Of a stretch of DNA of 64,000 nucleotides, positions 20,261-32,030 are shown in pieces. Numbering within the stretch: position 1 is the first letter of the stretch; each line of letters opens with the position of its first letter. The stretch spans positions 33,173,870-33,237,869 of the forward strand of contig CM066317.1 in assembly GCA_033807775.1 (NCBI GenBank). The letters are read 5' to 3'. Position numbers and translations under genes: made by a program. The DNA is from Saussurea involucrata (taxonomy: Eukaryota; Streptophyta; Magnoliopsida; Asterales; Asteraceae). The notes beneath the pieces are model-generated. The model did no database searches. It saw only the letters and a list, made by a program, of their open reading frames with translations, and was not told the DNA's origin.

Positions 20261-21210
20261 GATTATGCGAAAAGCAAACTGATTTGCTAGAATGCGAGAA
20301 GGAATATGAGCCACATATAATCCATTTTATCAAAAATACAATAAATAAAAATATTGTTTTAGAGATTAGGATAATTAACATTTTAAATTGGATAAACCCT
20401 TAAAATTCTCATATATCTTTTAGATTTTTTTTAATTTCATATATTTCATAGTTTTTTATTTTAGTTTTATGTAAAAAGATTTCTAGATACACTTTTAAAA
20501 AAACCTCATAATTTTGATCAAATATCACATATCCACAACTAATTCATTATTTTTTTTTACAATTTTTTCTCTATTTTTTATCCATGTTTTGAATTACATG
20601 TGATTAGCATTATTTAACAAATGATTTATTACGTATCACATATGATCCACTATATATAAATTTTTGTACATATCACATAGCGTATTATCATATATGATAA
20701 TTGTAGATATTTAGTTAATCATTTGTGGTGTAACTATTATCATATGTGATTATGCGTCATTTATATTCAGATGTATATTATCATACGTTATATGTATAAA
20801 TATTCATATAGTGGATCATATGTGATACATAATAGATCATATGTTAAACGAAGTTAATCAAATGTGATTAAAAACGTGAATCCAAAAAGTAAAGATAACT
20901 TTGTGAAAAAAGATATTGATTGTGGATATCACATGTGATTTGATGAAATATATGATTTTTTTATCAAAAATATATTTAGAAAAAAATTATATAAAACTTG
21001 ATTAAAAATTATGATTTTATTAACATAAAAATAAATAATTTTAAAAGATATAATAGACTTTTAAGGATTTATCCATTTCAAAATGGTAATTATCCTAAAT
21101 TCTAAAAAATAGTTTTTTTGTTGTATTTTTTTTATTAATTGAATATGTGGCTCATATTCCTTCTCGTCTTCTCGCATATTGACTTGTCTTCTCGTTTGAA
21201 CCTACATATA
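20261..21210. mobile_element. MITE with ATCACATGTGAT words, copy 1
   Basis: The ends form an inverted repeat of about 140 bp: GCGAGAAGGAATATGAGCCA near 20295 is mirrored by TGGCTCATATTCCTTCTCG near 21150, and AGGATAATTA is mirrored by TAATTATCCT further in. The interior carries many near-palindromes of the type ATCACATGTGAT and ATCATATGTGAT. The related copy at 43311-44250 shares both ends and interior. There is no coding capacity. Confidence 0.75.
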
Positions 21211-21599
21211 AGGTCCCTTTATTTTGAAACCCATGAAAAGGTAACAACCCCTGAAACCCAATCTCTAGCCATTGATAAATTGATCTACGGTTGTTATGCA
21301 TCTAGGATATTAAATTCTATTTATAATTCAATATTAATAAAAACGTGTGAATCTAGGGGTATTGTGGGGAATTCATGATCAAAACCCATTCCATTATTCT
21401 TGGTAACTTCCATTCGTGATTCACTAAATCCCTAAACCCCCGCAATCAATTATAATAAGATTAGGTTTGGAATGGATTTACAAATTAAATTTAAATGTGA
21501 TTAATGCATGTAGTATATTCAAATTCATATCATTCCATGATCATCATTACCTATAGATGAATTCTGATTCATATTGTAATCCTAGATTCTGAACCTAAA
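21211..21599. other. unassigned AT-rich interval
   Basis: No coding sequence, TIR or LTR signature was recognised. Confidence 0.3.
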
Positions 21600-21985
21600 C
21601 CCATATTCATCGTCTTCTTCATCATATTCGTCGTCTTCTCCGGCCGTATTCACCGTCTTCTCCGGCCGTATTCACCGTCTTCTTCATTGTATTCATCGTC
21701 TTCTCCGGCTATATTCATCGTCTTCTTCATCGTATTCATCGTCTTCTCCAACCGTACTCCAGTCGTATTCATTGTCTTCTCCGGTGATATTCATCGTCTT
21801 CTTCATCATATTCGTCGTCTTCTCCGGTCGTATTCAGCGTCTTCACCGGCTACATTCATCGTCTTCTTCATCGTATTCATCGTCTTCTCCAGTCGTATTC
21901 ATCGTCTTCTCCAGCCGTATTCATCGTCTTCTTCATCATATTCATCGTCTTCTCCATCCATACTCCAGTCGTATTCATCGTCTTC
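21600..21985. repeat. ~21-bp minisatellite (TATTCATCGTCTTCTCC)
   Basis: Units close to CGTATTCATCGTCTTCTCCGG, with CTTCTTCATC variants, repeat for about 385 bp. The unit is a multiple of three and lacks stops, so two overlapping frames stay open (one of 130 codons, Ser-rich or Phe/Ile/Val-rich). This is best read as a repeat effect, not a gene. Confidence 0.8.
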
Positions 21986-22164
21986 GTTAAAAATCAACAA
22001 AATTGTTGATGGAAATTGTGCGAGGATTTTGTATTTTGGAAAATACCAAAAATTGAGAAGAGCCAATGAAGATGGTTAATATATGTACACAAATAAATGT
22101 TGCTTTAAGTTGAAGATGTAAATTTAGCACTAGGATGGATAGTGACCTAAAATCCATCTTATCT

Positions 22165-22748
22165 TGTAACAACCCAAAATCTTAACATGCAATAATATAG
22201 ATAGAAAAACCCAAAACTGGGTTCGATTACATAACCTTCCCCAAAACGGGTCCAAAATAACAAAACAACAACGATTAACAGAGTCTTTCAAAAATTTTGT
22301 AGCAGAAAACACTAATCCACAGCCGAGCATCTATCTAGAGAATGATTTAGTGATCTAAGCTAAGGCCAGCGTCTCTTACGGCTTCAGACCTTCTCTTTCC
22401 CTTTACCGGAAGAAACTCTACCAACCTGTTTCCCTGAAAAAGGTTTTAGAGTTTGAAAGCGAGGGTTAGACCATGCGGTCTAGTGAATTCCCTCTCAAAA
22501 ATAGTTTAACATGATTAAAAAAACGTAACCACAATTAGCCAAAACTTCCACACATGGGTGTTTGCACAGTGGGCTCCACGACTATATCCTTAATGGATAG
22601 TCTACAATCGGGGCCCCCAGTAGATCCCCACGGCCCCCTAGTAGATGCCCATACCCAGATGCACAAGAAACAGATTCTAGGCACCCGGTCTACCACCACT
22701 CCAAGAATCCCGAGAATTCAAGGGTATAACTTAGCCCCACTGTACAAC
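22165..22748 (-). repeat. Tek2 3' LTR, left piece
   Basis: It matches 36993-37570 of the 5' LTR from TGTAACAACCC onwards and stops at ACAAC, the target duplicated by Gyp3. The hairpin is at 22467-22482 and the terminal small-ORF exon (minus strand) at 22384-22433, where the last residue is Val instead of Ala. Confidence 0.9.
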
Positions 22749-24949
22749 TGTAAAGCCCGTATCCCGGTATGTAATTTCTTTTATTAATTCTTTCCTTTTA
22801 AGTTTGAATTATTGTGGTTTCCGTTATCGGGGTTAGTCGAGTTGGGTCAAATCGTTAAATTGTCGAATTTTTGGTTAGTGGTGAGAGAGTTGTAAGTGGA
22901 GGGGCTAATTGTGCCAAAGGCCCAAAGATACCACATGGGTTTCGGCCCATGCTGAATTGTCGAGACTTTTTTTTTTGGTGAAAGTTTAGTTGCCGTGAGG
23001 TGGAAGCAAAGGAAAGACAACCCTAGCATCTTCTTCTCCATTTTTGGTTGTTGCCGTGAAACCCCCCCCCCCCCCCACCACCACCACACCAGCGCCGCTG
23101 CTGGTGTTGGCCGGAGAGAGAGAGAGAGCAGCGCAAGAGAGGGCAAAGCGAGGGAGAGAACAGCGCGAGAGTGAGAAGAGCGTTGAATAGTCGCCGGAAT
23201 CTGCTGCCGTTCGCCGCTGTTGTCGCCGGAGCTGTGCTGTTGTCGGAGAAACGAGGGATCAGCGAGAGAGAGGAGGAGAAGTGGAACTCGTTAAGTTGTG
23301 GCTGTTTGGTCGTCGCAAGGTAAGAATTCCTCGTTCTTCTTCCGTTCTTTCGTTTTCCGGCGAAGAGGTCAGCGGCGACGCCGCCGCCGTGCGCCGCCAC
23401 CGTGGTGGTTGGGTGTCGGGTGGTGGTGGCTGTGTGCGCCGTGTGTGTGGGTGTGCAAGCGGTCGATCGATCGAGAGAGTGGGGAGTTCTTGGTGGGTTG
23501 CGGTTCGTTGTATTTGTTTCGTCGAAAACCGCCGCCGGCCGCCACCGGCGACCACCACCGCCGGAGGGCAGTGGGTGGTGCGTGGCCATGTCTTATTAAT
23601 AATCACTGTTGAGCCCATTAAGCCGTGACTTAATCGCTTAAGCCAAATCGATCGAACCATTGTTTTTAGAGTCGTCATTTCTTGTGAGTAATTGTTCAGC
23701 CATTGTTTTTGCGACGGCCATAACGTTTCTGTCGTAACTCCGATTGAGCCGAAACTTGCGCCCACGGTTCAAGCTCGGGGTCGGGCACGTTTTCCGTGTT
23801 TTAGCGGAAAACTGGTTCGGCCTCTAGCTAGGTGGAAAAGTGGTCGTAAGTTCAGTGATTCGTCATTTCATGTGAAAAATTCTGGAATCTGCCATTGTCT
23901 TGGGAAAACCATAATTGAGGATTTTCTAGGTTTAAGGAGGTCGAAACAGGTCCCGAACAGACCTGTTTGGCGAGACCGGGAAGTAGTTTTAGTGACGGTT
24001 TAAGCGGGTGTCGTGTCGTAGGGTCCGGGTCTCGTATTGATACGTTTTAACGTGCGTTTAGGTGCTGGGAAGTGACCGTAATTGGGAAGCTTGAATTTGT
24101 ATTGTTGATCTAGGCGCGCATTCGAGGTGAGTTCTCTCACTATAACTAATGTCGGTTATTTTTACATTACGTTGTGTATGTATGTGGTAGTTCTATTTGC
24201 TTTTGATGCGGGGTTAAATAGTGGGATGTCTAGTCGGACCTTATTGTTGTGACTACGCGGGTGGCGTAGGAGTTCGGCGGGGCCGAGGGTCACATACGCG
24301 GGTGGCGTAGTAATTCGGTGGGACCGAAGGTTGTATACGCGGGTGGCGTATGAACCCGGGGGTGCCGGGTTGCGTTTGCACGATATCTAATAACGGTTGT
24401 TTTATCATTGCTGTAGTACGTGTGTGGTAGCTTTATGTGATTGTGTTGTGGAACTAGATAGTGGGGTGTCTAGTTGATACTATATTGTCATGTTAACTCG
24501 GTGGGACCGGGGATTCGGCGGGGCCGGAGATGTTATCATGTGGTCGGTGGGACCGACTTGTGCCTTTTAGGTGGGTGGGTGTGGATATACATGTTTATGA
24601 TTTGTTCGTAGACTTGTATGCTGTTTATGTGCAATTATCTGTTTATGGTGGTGTGGAAATAACTGTGTTACTTATGGTGTTGAATTCACTAAGCTTCGTG
24701 CTTACCCTTTCCCAATAAACTGTGGTTTCAGGTACGGGCGGCTCCAAGGCGTGACGAGTACACACTGGCGCGCGAGGAGAGCTGGTTGCTTTATGGTTTT
24801 TATTAATTAAACGTTTATTTCGCTGGTTTTTATTATGAAGATATTAATTATGAGTTTGCAAACGAAACGTTGGGATCATTTAATGAGTTGTTATAAATGA
24901 AATGTTTATTTAAAAATTTAAATTTGCTTGTAATTTTTGGAACGTTACA
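22749..24949 (+). repeat. Gyp3 left LTR (2201 bp, solo-like)
   Basis: It begins TGTAAAGCCCGTATCCCGG and ends GGAACGTTACA. Relative to the right LTR it lacks about 250 bp after CCATAA near 23912. It contains a GC-rich block (23080-23600), short hairpin modules (24240-24375, 24500-24560), the donor CGAG/GTGAGTT near 24127, a hairpin TAAGC-TTCGT-GCTTA at 24690-24704 and the acceptor TTTCAG near 24731. Long ORFs in the GC-rich block are mirrored in the right LTR and are not genes. Confidence 0.9.
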
Positions 24950-25125
24950 ACAACCCGACTCCACATACAAGTACATTAACATGAAAGCGAAATATATCAT
25001 GAATATATGCAGGACAACAATCTTGAAAGTTAAAGAATAAATTTTCTCATGTGAACATACAAAATTTGCATCCCAATATCAATATTTATGAAAGTCATGC
25101 TTAAAGTGATTTTCTCATGAAAGTA
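24950..25125 (-). repeat. duplicated 176-bp piece of Tek2 LTR
   Basis: It aligns without gaps to 30934-31109, with two adjacent substitutions (CA versus TT near 25011). It ends abruptly at CATGAAAGTA, after which the sequence changes to unrelated ATCGGGTATTC. It is much closer to the piece at 30934 than to the other Tek2 LTR at 37566, so it was copied locally after Gyp3 inserted. Confidence 0.9.
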
Positions 25126-28100
25126 ATCGGGTATTCGCGAGGCCACTCTTTATGATTAGTGGGGATTCGGTGGTAGCAAGGGTAGTGGTTGGGATGGAAT
25201 TCCTAGGGAGCTAGGGAGAGTGAGTATATATGCCGGTACGGACATATGGGTGTAGTTATCGGCGAGAAACTACTTGGACACATCGGATGGAACTCGGAAC
25301 GAGTGATGATAGGTGTGGAAGGTAGTAGTAGAGCTCCTACTATCGGAAACACATGATCAATGCTCGGGTCGGGGAAATTCACGAGGAATCCGAGGAGTTG
25401 AGTGTGAGCGTTGTTAGTGTGAGTTATTATGTACTATTAACGCGTTGTGTTATCTACCCAGAATGGCCATCATTGGGAGAAACAACCATATTAAATCTAT
25501 TAGTACAGGTGTGTACTTGACTTGCTTAGATGAAATGATCGTTGAGGGTAGTGGTGAAGGATCTAATCCAGTAGTCGTTAGAATAGAAGGACGATTCTAG
25601 TATTAGTCACTTGGAGTGACGATAAGGATGATGTTTGTTTCGGGCCAAGATGGATGATTGTGCTAGAATCATAGGCTTATAGAGCCGACTTTGATTTGAG
25701 GAAAAATCGCAGGGATTATTTGGCGTAATTTCCCAACTTGCCTAAGAGGTTTAAATGTCCGGATGACGTTAGTGGATCGGAGAGATTTGGAGGAGTAGGA
25801 GTCGAGGCGTAGAATGCCGACTGAGTCATGCACAAAGTTTGATTTTGAAATAGATTGCATTAACAAATTCTTGTGTTTCAAATCATTTTTATGGATGGTG
25901 TTTTGAAATTTTGGGAAGTGTTTAGCACACGCACAAGATTTTGAAATATGGTTTTGAAAATGTATGAAATCGTTTTATTACGGGGGTGCAAACTTTGTTA
26001 GAATTTGTCTCATTTCTTTATTTTTTCCAACGGTTCTTACGGGTAAGATGATATCCGTGTTTTGTGGTGTTGAAAATGTTGGGCAAGTGACTACGGCTTG
26101 TGACTTTAACATTGGAACTCCTCCACATATGTTAGAGTTGAGACGGAAAGTTACATTCCATGATGTCTGTATAAAGCTATTTGAGTGAGTTGGTTAAGAT
26201 AAGTTCTGTTTTACGGCATGTTGAGTCGTGTGGGTTTAATTTCACGTGGTGCATATCTTATTTGTTTATGTGACCATTTGGGGAAATCTTGGAAATCAAT
26301 TTAAAGAACCCCACCTTTTGAGATTTTATGAGGTTTTAGTCGATATTTTCAAATGGTGGAAACGGATTGGTTTTTATCTTAAGTTTGAAACTTACACGAG
26401 ACAGTTGTGTTTTAACAAAAATATATTTGTAAACCGTTTTATCGTTTTGTATGACTAGCCGTCGTGCGTAAGATTTGTTAGTGAACCCTGTGCCATGACA
26501 TTTTATGTTGAAAAAGAGGAATTTTGGGGTCAAACGTCGTGGGACTGATTTTGAAACTATGTGCACGCTTTTGTCGCACCCGGTGTAAGGACGAGCGATT
26601 ACTTTAAATACATGTCATGAGTCAATTCATACTAGAACCGTGACGGTTCATTTTCAAAGAAATTATTTATTTCGCTTACGTTTTGTGAGTAAATTAAGCT
26701 GCAATGAGATGATTTTCAACATGATTTTCATATGTGGGACGAGCGTGTCCATTTTTGCGTAATTACCGACCTGGTAATAGTAGTTTTCTTGCTTACGGTC
26801 TTTTTGAAATGAAAAATCTTGACGTTGAGAATATTTTGTAAATGATTTTGTAAACCATTTGGGAAGTGCGTTTATAAGTGTTATGTGTCATTTTGAGAAT
26901 TTTAAGGGTGTGAGTCCTTTTGGAAAACGCTTTTGTTTAACTCGTGTCGAGTTTGGGACTAATGTTATTTAAGAGTATTGCTTGCTTAAACTTTATTTAA
27001 ACGTGTTTTTGACCAACTTATGGGTCTAGCAAGCGTGGAGCATTTTGCTCGGTTTTGACTTGGAGTTAGTCATGGGTTAATTTCCCGGTTTTAATGACTC
27101 GAGGTGGAGTCTTGTTGATGAATTGTTTTGTCGCACCGTTTGGCATTCATTGCACGTCGAGTATTTACACGTTTGGGTGAGGGAGACAATCCGAGATAGG
27201 CACTTGTGGGTAGGATGTTTTACTTTGGATCCTTAGGCACGTTAGTCAGTCGCTGGTAGTGGTCGGTTGGGTATCTCGGGGTGAGGCCCCGGTGTTCAGG
27301 TGTTATAGCCTAGGCTTTCTAGTAGGTGCTAGGAGGATATAGTTGTGGGCACTTACCTGGGAGGTAATTCCGATGTGAGGGGCCCTGAGGCGTTACCTGA
27401 GAGGTAGGCGTCAGGGTGTATCCTCGGTTCAGATAAATTAGCTTTGTAGAGCGAGTGTGGGGGATACGTCGACGGTGGGAGGTTGGGTATTCCACGCGTG
27501 TTGGTAATGTAGGCCGGGTAGTATCGGTTAAGGGAATGACCTACGTGTGTGTTAGTTGACTTGATTGTGGGGGATATCTGTTTGTGTTAGCGTCTAGGAT
27601 AATACCACGCTTATGTGAGTTATTGTAATCGGTTGGACCGATGTTCGGCGGGTGGCCGATATTTGTTATTGTAATCGGTTGGACCGATGTTCGGCGGGTG
27701 GCCGATGTTTGTTATTGTAATCGGTTGGACCGATGTTCGGCGGGTGGCCGATGTTTGTTATTGTAATCGGTTGGACCGATGTTCGGCGGGTGGCCGATGT
27801 TTGTTTTTGTAATCGGTTGGACCGATGTTCGGCGGGTGGCCGATGTTTGTTATTGTAATCGGTTGGACCGATGTTCGGCGGGTGGCCGATGTTTGTTATT
27901 GTAATCGGTTGGACCGATGTTCGGCGGGTGGCCGATGTTTGTTATCGCAATCGATTGGACCGATGTTCGGCGGGTGGCCGATGTTTGTTATTGTAATCGG
28001 TTGGACCGATGTTCGGCGGGTGGCCGATGTTTGTTATTGTAATCGGTTGGACCAATGTTCGGCAGGGGGTCGATGTTTTGTTAATATAATTTATTGAATA

Positions 28101-28480
28101 AATTTGGGAGTCTATTAGAACTCGTGGAAGTTAATCGACAGTTAATGGTAGGAATGATCGGATCCGAGTATCCAGTTGGGTATATTGGTAAGCAACTTTA
28201 GGATGTTAGAGCTTGAGATTTGAATCGGTAGGTATAGAATATCTAAGGTTGGGAGACAACCGAAGTCGCTTGGCTAGGAATGATTCCAATCGGTGAAGTG
28301 TTCTATCGATCATAATTTCAGTGTCCTAGAAGGAGTACGTTAGTAAGGAAAGTATTCGAGAAGTTTTAGAAGGGGTTTCAAGTGAACTTGGGAACCTGGG
28401 GTTGAGATGTGGGAGAACTATCCTTAGCTATGCACGGGCATAGACTTCGAGGACGAAGTCTAATCCAAGTGGGGGAGAGT
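25126..28480 (+). other. Gyp3 internal remnant, non-coding
   Basis: No gag, protease, RT or integrase motif was found in any frame. From about 27200 the sequence is GC-richer with GGGAGGTA and GTAGGC words, then comes the 46-bp tandem array, then a 400-bp tail ending in the polypurine tract at about 28468-28480. Tandem repeats near the 3' end are known in some gypsy lineages such as Tat. The LTR features point instead to Tekay. Confidence 0.6.
27619..28075 (+). repeat. 46-bp tandem array, ~10 copies, two hairpins per unit
   Basis: Each unit holds ATCGGT-TGG-ACCGAT (6-bp stem, 3-base loop) and TCGGC-GGGTG-GCCGA (5-bp stem, 5-base loop). The first copies are nearly identical and the last is degenerate. 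The unit is not a multiple of three, and the 90-codon ORF across it is incidental. Confidence 0.95.
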
Positions 28481-30933
28481 TGAAAAGCCCGTATCCCGGT
28501 ATGTAATTTCTTTTATTAATTCTTTCCTTTTAAGTTTGAATTATTGTGGTTTCCGTTATCGGGGTTAGTCGAGTTGGGTCAAATCGTTAAATTATCGAAT
28601 TTTTGGTTAGTGGTGAGAGAGTTGTAAGTGGAGGGGCTAATTGTACCAAAGGCCCAAAGATACCACATGGGTTTCGGCCCATGCTGAATTGTCGAGACTT
28701 TTTTTTGGTGAAAGTTTAGTTGCCGTGAGGTGGAAGCAAAGGAAAAACAACCCTAGCATCTTCTTCTCCATTTTTGGTTGCTGCCGTGAAACCCCCCCCC
28801 CCCCACCACCACACCAGCGCCGCTGCTGGTGTTGGCCGGAGAGAGAGAGAGCAGCGCAAGAGAGGGCAGAGCGAGGGAGAGAACAGCGCGAGAGTGAGAA
28901 GAGCGTTGAATAGTCGCCGGAATCTGCTGCCGTTCGCCGCTGTTGTCGCCGGAGCTGTGCTGTTGTCGGAGAAACGAGGGATCAGCGAGAGAGAGGAGGA
29001 GAAGTGGAACTCGTTAAGTTGTGGCTGTTTGGTCGTCGCAAGGTAAGAATTCCTCGTTCTTCTTCTGTTCTTTCGTTTTCCGGCGAAGGGGTCAGCGGCG
29101 ACGCCGCCGCCGCGCGCCGCCACCGTGGTGGCTGGGTGTCGGGTGGTGGTGGCTGTGTGCGCCGTGTGTGTGGGTGTGCAAGCGGTCGATCGATCGAGAG
29201 AGTGGGGAGTTCATGGTGGGTTGCGGTTCGTTGTATTTGTTTCGTCGAAAACCGCCGCCGGCCGCCACCGGCGACCACCACCGCCGGAGGGCAGTGGGTG
29301 GTGCGTGGCCATGTCTTATTAATAATCACTGTTGAGCCCATTAAGACGTGACTTAATCGCTTAAGCCAAATCGATCGAACCATTGTTTTTAGAGTCGTCA
29401 TTTCTTGTGAGTAATTGTTCAGCCATTGTTTTTGCGACGGCCATAACTTTTCTGTCGAAACTCCGATTGAGCCGAAACTGGCGCCCACGGTTCAAGCTCG
29501 GGGTCGGGCACGTTTTCCGTGTTTTAGCGGAAAACTGGTTCGGCCTCTAGCTAGGTGGAAAAGTGGTCGTAAGTTCAGTGATTCGTCATTTCATGTGAAA
29601 AATTCTGGAATCTGCCATTGTCTTGGGAAAACCATAACTTTTTGCTAGTAACTCGTATCTGGGTGAGACCAGTGCCAAAAGTTCCCTTTTTGAGTCTATA
29701 AACTTTTCTGTGTTTTGTGCGAAGCCCAGTTCGGGACGTAGCTTTGGTCAAAATGTCATTTTTACTGAAAGGTGCCGATTTTCGCTGTTCGGGGAACTGT
29801 TTTTGTAAAATCCATAATAAATGGTAGAAAAATCGTTAGGAGACGTATAATATGTCCTTGGAACCCTAACTCGTAGTACTTTCTGACCGTGTAATAATAT
29901 TGAGGATTTTCTGGGTTTAAGGAGGTCGAAACAGGTCCCGAACAGACCTGTTTGGCGAGACCGGGAAGTAGTTTTAGTGACGGTTTAAGCGGGTGTCGTG
30001 TCGTAGGGTCCGGGTCTCGTATTGATACGTTTTAACGTGCGTTTAGGTGCTGGGAAGTGACCGTAATTGGGAAGCTTGAATTTGTATTGTTGAGCTAGGC
30101 GCGCATTCGAGGTGAGTTCTCTCACTATAACTAATGTCGGTTATTTTTACATTACGTTGTGTATGTATGTGGTAGTTCTATTTGCTTTTGATGCGGGGTT
30201 AAATAGTGGGATGTCTAGTCGGACCTTATTGTTGTGACTACGCGGGTGGCGTAGGAGTTCGGCGGGGCCGAGGGTCACATACGCGGGTGGCGTAGTAATT
30301 CGGTGGGACCGAAGGTTGTATACGCGGGTGGCGTATGAACCCGGGGGTGCCGGGTTGCGTTTGCACGATATCTAATAACGGTTGTTTTATCATTGATGTA
30401 GTACGTGTGTGGTAGCTTTATGTGATTGTGTTGTGGAACTAGATAGTGGGGTGTCTAGTTGATACTATATTGTCATGTTAACTCGGTGGGACCGGGGATT
30501 CGGCGGGGCCGGAGATATTATCATGTGGTCGGTGGGACCGACTTGTGCTTTTTAGGTGGGTGGGTGTGGATATACATGTTTATGATTTGTTCGTAGACTT
30601 GTATGCTGTTTATGTGCAATTATCTGTTTATGGTGGTGTGGAAATAACTGTGTTACTTATGGTGTTGAATTCACTAAGCTTCGTGCTTACCGTTTCCCAA
30701 TAAACTGTGGTTTCAGGTACGGGCGGCTCCAAGGCGTGACGAGTACACACTGGCGCGCGAGGATAGCTGGTTGCTTTATGGTTTTTATTAATTAAACGTT
30801 TATTCCGCTGGTTTTTATTATGAAGATATTAATTATGAGTTTGCAAACGAAACGTTGGGATCATTTAATGAGTTGTTATAAATGAAATGTCTATTTAAAA
30901 TTTAAATTTGCTTGTAATTTTTGGGACGTTACA
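28481..30933 (+). repeat. Gyp3 right LTR (2453 bp)
   Basis: It begins TGAAAAGCCCGTATCCCGG (first bases changed from TGTAAAG) and ends GGGACGTTACA. About 26 substitutions separate it from the left LTR over the shared 2.2 kb. It retains the roughly 250-bp stretch at about 29637-29890 that is missing from the left copy. The hairpin homologue is at 30675-30689. Confidence 0.9.
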
Positions 30934-30938
30934 ACAAC

Positions 30939-31888
30939 CCGACTCCACATACAAGTACATTAACATGAAAGCGAAATATATCATGAATATATGTTGGACA
31001 ACAATCTTGAAAGTTAAAGAATAAATTTTCTCATGTGAACATACAAAATTTGCATCCCAATATCAATATTTATGAAAGTCATGCTTAAAGTGATTTTCTC
31101 ATGAAAGTAGGGTTAAGGGAACTCACCTGATTATCAAGGTTGGAAGCACCCGCGCCTCACTCCCCGCTACTCAAAACGAATACCTAGTTTTAGCAACAAC
31201 AACAACAACCCACGACCAGGACTCATGTCCGAAGGTTTCATAGTCGGAGGAAAACTACCCGGAAACCCCACTTTTTCAAAAACTCGCTAATCCGGACTCA
31301 CTTATCCGGAATCCTCTATCCGGATTTCGGAATATCCTATCCGGAATCCGGTATCCGGAAAACATCAATCCGGGAAATATCCCAGTTGTCCGGACCCGAC
31401 GATATCCGAAAGTTACGAACTGCAAAACCCCAAATTTTCCCAAAACGATTAGAATAGGCGATTAATTCCCAGACTGAGCTAGATACGTAGTTAGGTTCAT
31501 GTTTCCAACAACATTCCCATTTACAATCCTTAGGCCTCTAATCGGTCAAAAAAATCAAGAACAACAACAACAACAATATCTTTGCAACAGTAACCAAGTG
31601 AGAAATAGAAATGTTCCTCCAAATTTCAACCCCAAACGTTGCACAAACACATAAACAAAAATCAATCTAAAGGGGAGAAATAGAAATGTTACCTAAGCCA
31701 ACTTCTCAAATTGTTCTTCTCCACACCTCTTGATTTTAGCCGCAATAATGAAGAAATGATTCCTTCCTAGGGATGCCTTCCCTTTTATATCTTTCAAAAC
31801 ATACCCCTTTGGTCCCTCCCTTTGTTAAGTTCACGATTTAGCCACCATTCACATTGCTTTAATGAAAAATCGGAATCCGGTTATTACA
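30939..31888 (-). repeat. Tek2 3' LTR, right piece
   Basis: It continues the Tek2 LTR after the Gyp3 target duplication and ends CGGTTATTACA at 31888. It contains a TCCGGA-rich block (31290-31400) and, on the minus strand, the donor CAG/GTGAGTT near 31120. Confidence 0.9.
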
Positions 31889-31900
31889 CTCCCCCCTTTA
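31889..31900 (-). other. Tek2 polypurine tract
   Basis: The minus strand reads TAAAGGGGGGAG next to the 3' LTR; it overlaps the end of the chromodomain frame. Confidence 0.8.
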
Positions 31901-32030
31901 AAAGTATTTCGTCCCCGGAATTCCTTGGTCGAATAGATGCGGGTACTTGTCCCTCATCTCGGCCTCCACTTCCCAAGTCGCTTCTTGACCTTTGTGGAAA
32001 CGCCAGTGAACTTTCAATAGGTTGATCTCC

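Larger units (their letters stand above)
22749..30933 (+). mobile_element. Gyp3, large-LTR gypsy element without coding domains, rearranged
   Basis: Two LTR copies (22749-24949 and 28481-30933) lie in the Tek2 LTR with duplication ACAAC at 22744-22748 and 30934-30938. The sequence before the second LTR (GAGGACGAAGTC then GTGGGGGAGAGT) is a gypsy 3' end with polypurine tract. After the first LTR there is no primer site. Instead ACAAC and 171 bp of Tek2 LTR follow (24950-25125), so the left LTR is itself flanked by ACAAC on both sides like a solo LTR. The remaining 3.36-kb interior has no recognisable gag or pol. LTR motifs suggest a Tekay relationship. Confidence 0.8.

Noticed and set aside
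21687..22079. 130-codon plus-strand ORF
   Set aside because: It lies on the 21-bp minisatellite; more than one frame is open because the unit lacks stops. No domain, no upstream promoter context.
23023..23765. Long minus-strand ORFs (188 and 168 codons), Pro/His/Ala-rich
   Set aside because: They fall in the GC-rich part of the Gyp3 LTR and recur at 28716-29488 in the other LTR with changes not biased to third positions. Overlapping open frames on both strands are expected from composition.
27619..28075. CRISPR-like regular array
   Set aside because: It is a head-to-tail tandem repeat without unique spacers, in plant DNA; the 90-codon ORF over it is incidental.
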